DNA of 64,000 nucleotides, from contig NZ_JAQQXR010000004.1 in the NCBI RefSeq assembly GCF_028595325.1, positions 62,001 through 126,000 of the forward strand. Reading direction: 5' to 3'. The stretch is from Janthinobacterium fluminis. GTDB taxonomy: Bacteria; Pseudomonadota; Gammaproteobacteria; Burkholderiales; Burkholderiaceae_D. A program made the translations under genes and the position numbers. This document shows, piece by piece, positions 61,683-64,000 of this stretch; within the stretch, counting starts at the first letter, position 1; each line of letters starts with the position of its first letter. Below the pieces are notes generated by a model. It did not search any database, was not told the DNA's origin, and worked only from the letters and a program-made list of their open reading frames with translations.

Positions 61683-62536
61683 CGCAGCACCGCCGACATG
61701 TGCCGCCGGCTCGGGTAGTACAGGTGAAAACCCGGCATCGGCGGGCACCAGTCCTCGAACAACGGGACCAGCGTCCCCATGCGGATCGCTTCGCGCGCAT
61801 AGGCCGCGTAGACGTAGGCAAAGCCGACGCCGTCCACGGCGGCGGCCACCATCATCTCGTCGTCGTCGAGCACCAGCGGGCCGTCGACGGCAAGCTGCAG
61901 CGCCTCGCCGTCGCGCGCGAATTCCCAGGCGTACAGCACGCCGCTGGGGAATTTGCGGCCGATGCAGGGCAAGCCGCGCAGCGCCGCCGGCGTGGCCGGA
62001 CGGGCATGCGCGGCCAGCAGCGCCGGCGCCGCCACGACGACGAATTGCTGCGCGCCGCCGAGCGGCACGGCGACCATGTCCTGCGCCAGGTTGGCGCCGA
62101 AACGCACGCCGGCGTCGAAGCCATTGGCGACGATGTCGAGCAAGCCATCGTCGGTGATCAGTTCCAGTTTGACGCCCGGATTGGCTTTCAAAAACCCGCT
62201 CAGCAGCGGCGCCAGCAGCAGCCGCGCGGCCGGGCGCGGCACGTTCAGCCGCAAGCTACCCCGCAGCGTATCGCGAAAGCCGTTGACCTCGTCGAGCGCC
62301 TGGTCCAGCTCGCTCAACAACTGGCTCACGCGCGCGTACAGGTGCGCGCCGGCCTCGGTCGGCACGACGCTGCGCGTGGTCCGGTTCAGCAGCCGTATGC
62401 CGAGGCGCGTTTCCAGCGCGCGCATGGCGTGGCTCAGCGACGAGGCGGTGACGTTGCGCTCCTCGGCCGCCTTGCGGAAACTGCGGTGGCGCGCGACGGC
62501 GGCGAAGATCTGCAGCTCGTTCAGGTCAGGCCGCAT
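61652..62536 (-). CDS. LysR-family transcriptional regulator
   Basis: 294 residues. N-terminal HTH at about 5-65 (LNELQIFAAVARHRSFRKAAEERNVTASSLSHAMRALETRLGIRLLNRTTRSVVPTEAG is the LysR pattern), then the effector domain (LRLNVPRPAARLLLAPLLSGFLKANPGVKLEL, DAGVRFGANLAQDMVAVPLG). Divergent from the aldo/keto reductase, its likely target. The C-terminal bases are repeated beyond the stop around a REP-like element. Confidence 0.93.
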   Translation of the reverse strand: MRPDLNELQIFAAVARHRSFRKAAEERNVTASSLSHAMRALETRLGIRLLNRTTRSVVPTEAGAHLYARVSQLLSELDQALDEVNGFRDTLRGSLRLNVPRPAARLLLAPLLSGFLKANPGVKLELITDDGLLDIVANGFDAGVRFGANLAQDMVAVPLGGAQQFVVVAAPALLAAHARPATPAALRGLPCIGRKFPSGVLYAWEFARDGEALQLAVDGPLVLDDDEMMVAAAVDGVGFAYVYAAYAREAIRMGTLVPLFEDWCPPMPGFHLYYPSRRHMSAVLRGFIDWCMAA

Positions 62537-62562
62537 GGGAGGGGCGGCCCGCGCATTGCTGA

Positions 62563-63654
<1,092 letters not shown>

Positions 63655-63674
63655 TGCGGGCGGCGCCCGGGGCG

Positions 63675-64000
63675 TCAACCCGGCGCGCCGCGCGGCGCGA
63701 AGATGCTGGAGAAGTCCAGGCCGCCGGCGCCCGCCCCGCTGTGGCGCGCATACAGGCCGTGCGCCAGCGTGCCCAGCGGCACGCTGACGTCGCCGGCCGC
63801 CGCGCTGTCGAGCGCCAGGCCGAGGTCCTTCAACATCAGGTCGACGCCGAAACCGCCCGTGTAGCCGCGCGCGGCCGGCACGTTCTCGGCCACGCCGGGA
63901 CAAGGGTTGTAGGCCTCCAAGGCCCAGTTACGGCCGGAACTGTGCGCCATGATGGCCGATACCACCTTCGGGTCCAGGCCGTTGGCGATGCCCAGGCGCA
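63675..64000 (-). CDS. 3-hydroxyisobutyrate dehydrogenase-like protein (C-terminal part, runs off the window)
   Basis: About 108 C-terminal residues. The segment DPKVVSAIMAHSSGRNWALEAYNP and GGFGVDLMLKDLGLALDSA, followed by PLGTLAHGLYARHSGAGAGGLDFSSIF, matches the helical C-terminal domain of 3-hydroxyisobutyrate dehydrogenase (MmsB) and related beta-hydroxyacid dehydrogenases, including the conserved K and D of GGFGVDLMLKDL. The start is outside the right edge. Confidence 0.85.
   Translation of the reverse strand, partial: RLGIANGLDPKVVSAIMAHSSGRNWALEAYNPCPGVAENVPAARGYTGGFGVDLMLKDLGLALDSAAAGDVSVPLGTLAHGLYARHSGAGAGGLDFSSIFAPRGAPG

Overview
The window is GC-rich chromosomal DNA of a betaproteobacterium. 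The gene types (NirBD/NasA assimilation with a NasS-NasT regulator pair, a glucokinase-RpiR fusion protein, HAAT-linked homogentisate genes, two LamB-type porins with sugar ABC systems) and the very high third-position G+C fit Burkholderiales, most likely Oxalobacteraceae (Massilia, Duganella or Janthinobacterium relatives). That placement is inference from gene content, not a database match. No rRNA, tRNA, CRISPR array, transposase or phage gene was recognised.

Region 1 (1-7089, minus strand) is an assimilatory nitrate/nitrite operon: nitrate MFS transporter, nirB, nirD, a FAD/NAD(P) reductase and nasA, which runs off the left edge. It is preceded by a sigma-54 promoter, two RNA hairpins with ANTAR-type hexaloops and an intrinsic terminator. 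The matching regulators lie at 15.4-17.5 kb: NasT (ANTAR antiterminator), NasS (nitrate sensor) and cobA, which makes the siroheme precursor needed by NirB. Together they form a circuit combining nitrogen limitation (sigma-54) with nitrate sensing (antitermination).

Region 2 (7.2-14.6 kb) is mixed: an MBL-fold protein, a SEC-C protein, an AT-richer three-gene cassette of unknown function (9.5-11.9 kb, probably acquired), and two overlapping genes for exported proteins.

Region 3 (17.6-27.4 kb) is a nine-gene minus-strand operon for homogentisate or a related aromatic acid: livHMGF, an MBL-fold protein with an altered metal site, an FAD hydroxylase, a DUF2783 protein, homogentisate 1,2-dioxygenase and a substrate-binding protein. 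An IclR regulator is divergent from it. Region 4 (27.4-32.9 kb) holds single genes: a DUF4382 lipoprotein, an IPT/TIG protein, a DUF885-like hydrolase, a PhzF protein and a small membrane protein.

Region 5 (32.9-58.0 kb) is mainly carbohydrate uptake. A binding protein, response regulator and histidine kinase form one operon. Divergent from it is sugar ABC system 1 plus a porin; system 2 plus a porin lies at 47.0-52.6 kb. Beyond these come a glucokinase-RpiR fusion, a LacI regulator, a PfkB sugar kinase and an AGE-family epimerase with a perfect LacI-type operator. An acyl-CoA ligase, an orphan ABC ATPase, a MarR/siderophore-interacting pair and a small exported protein interrupt this block. 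Region 6 (58.1-64 kb) carries a phosphoesterase, a secreted heparinase II/III-like protein, a LysR regulator, an aldo/keto reductase and the C-terminal end of a 3-hydroxyisobutyrate dehydrogenase-like gene.

Three copies of a 55-56 bp palindromic element beginning GGGGACAGACCAC are scattered between genes (28.8, 44.3 and 61.6 kb).
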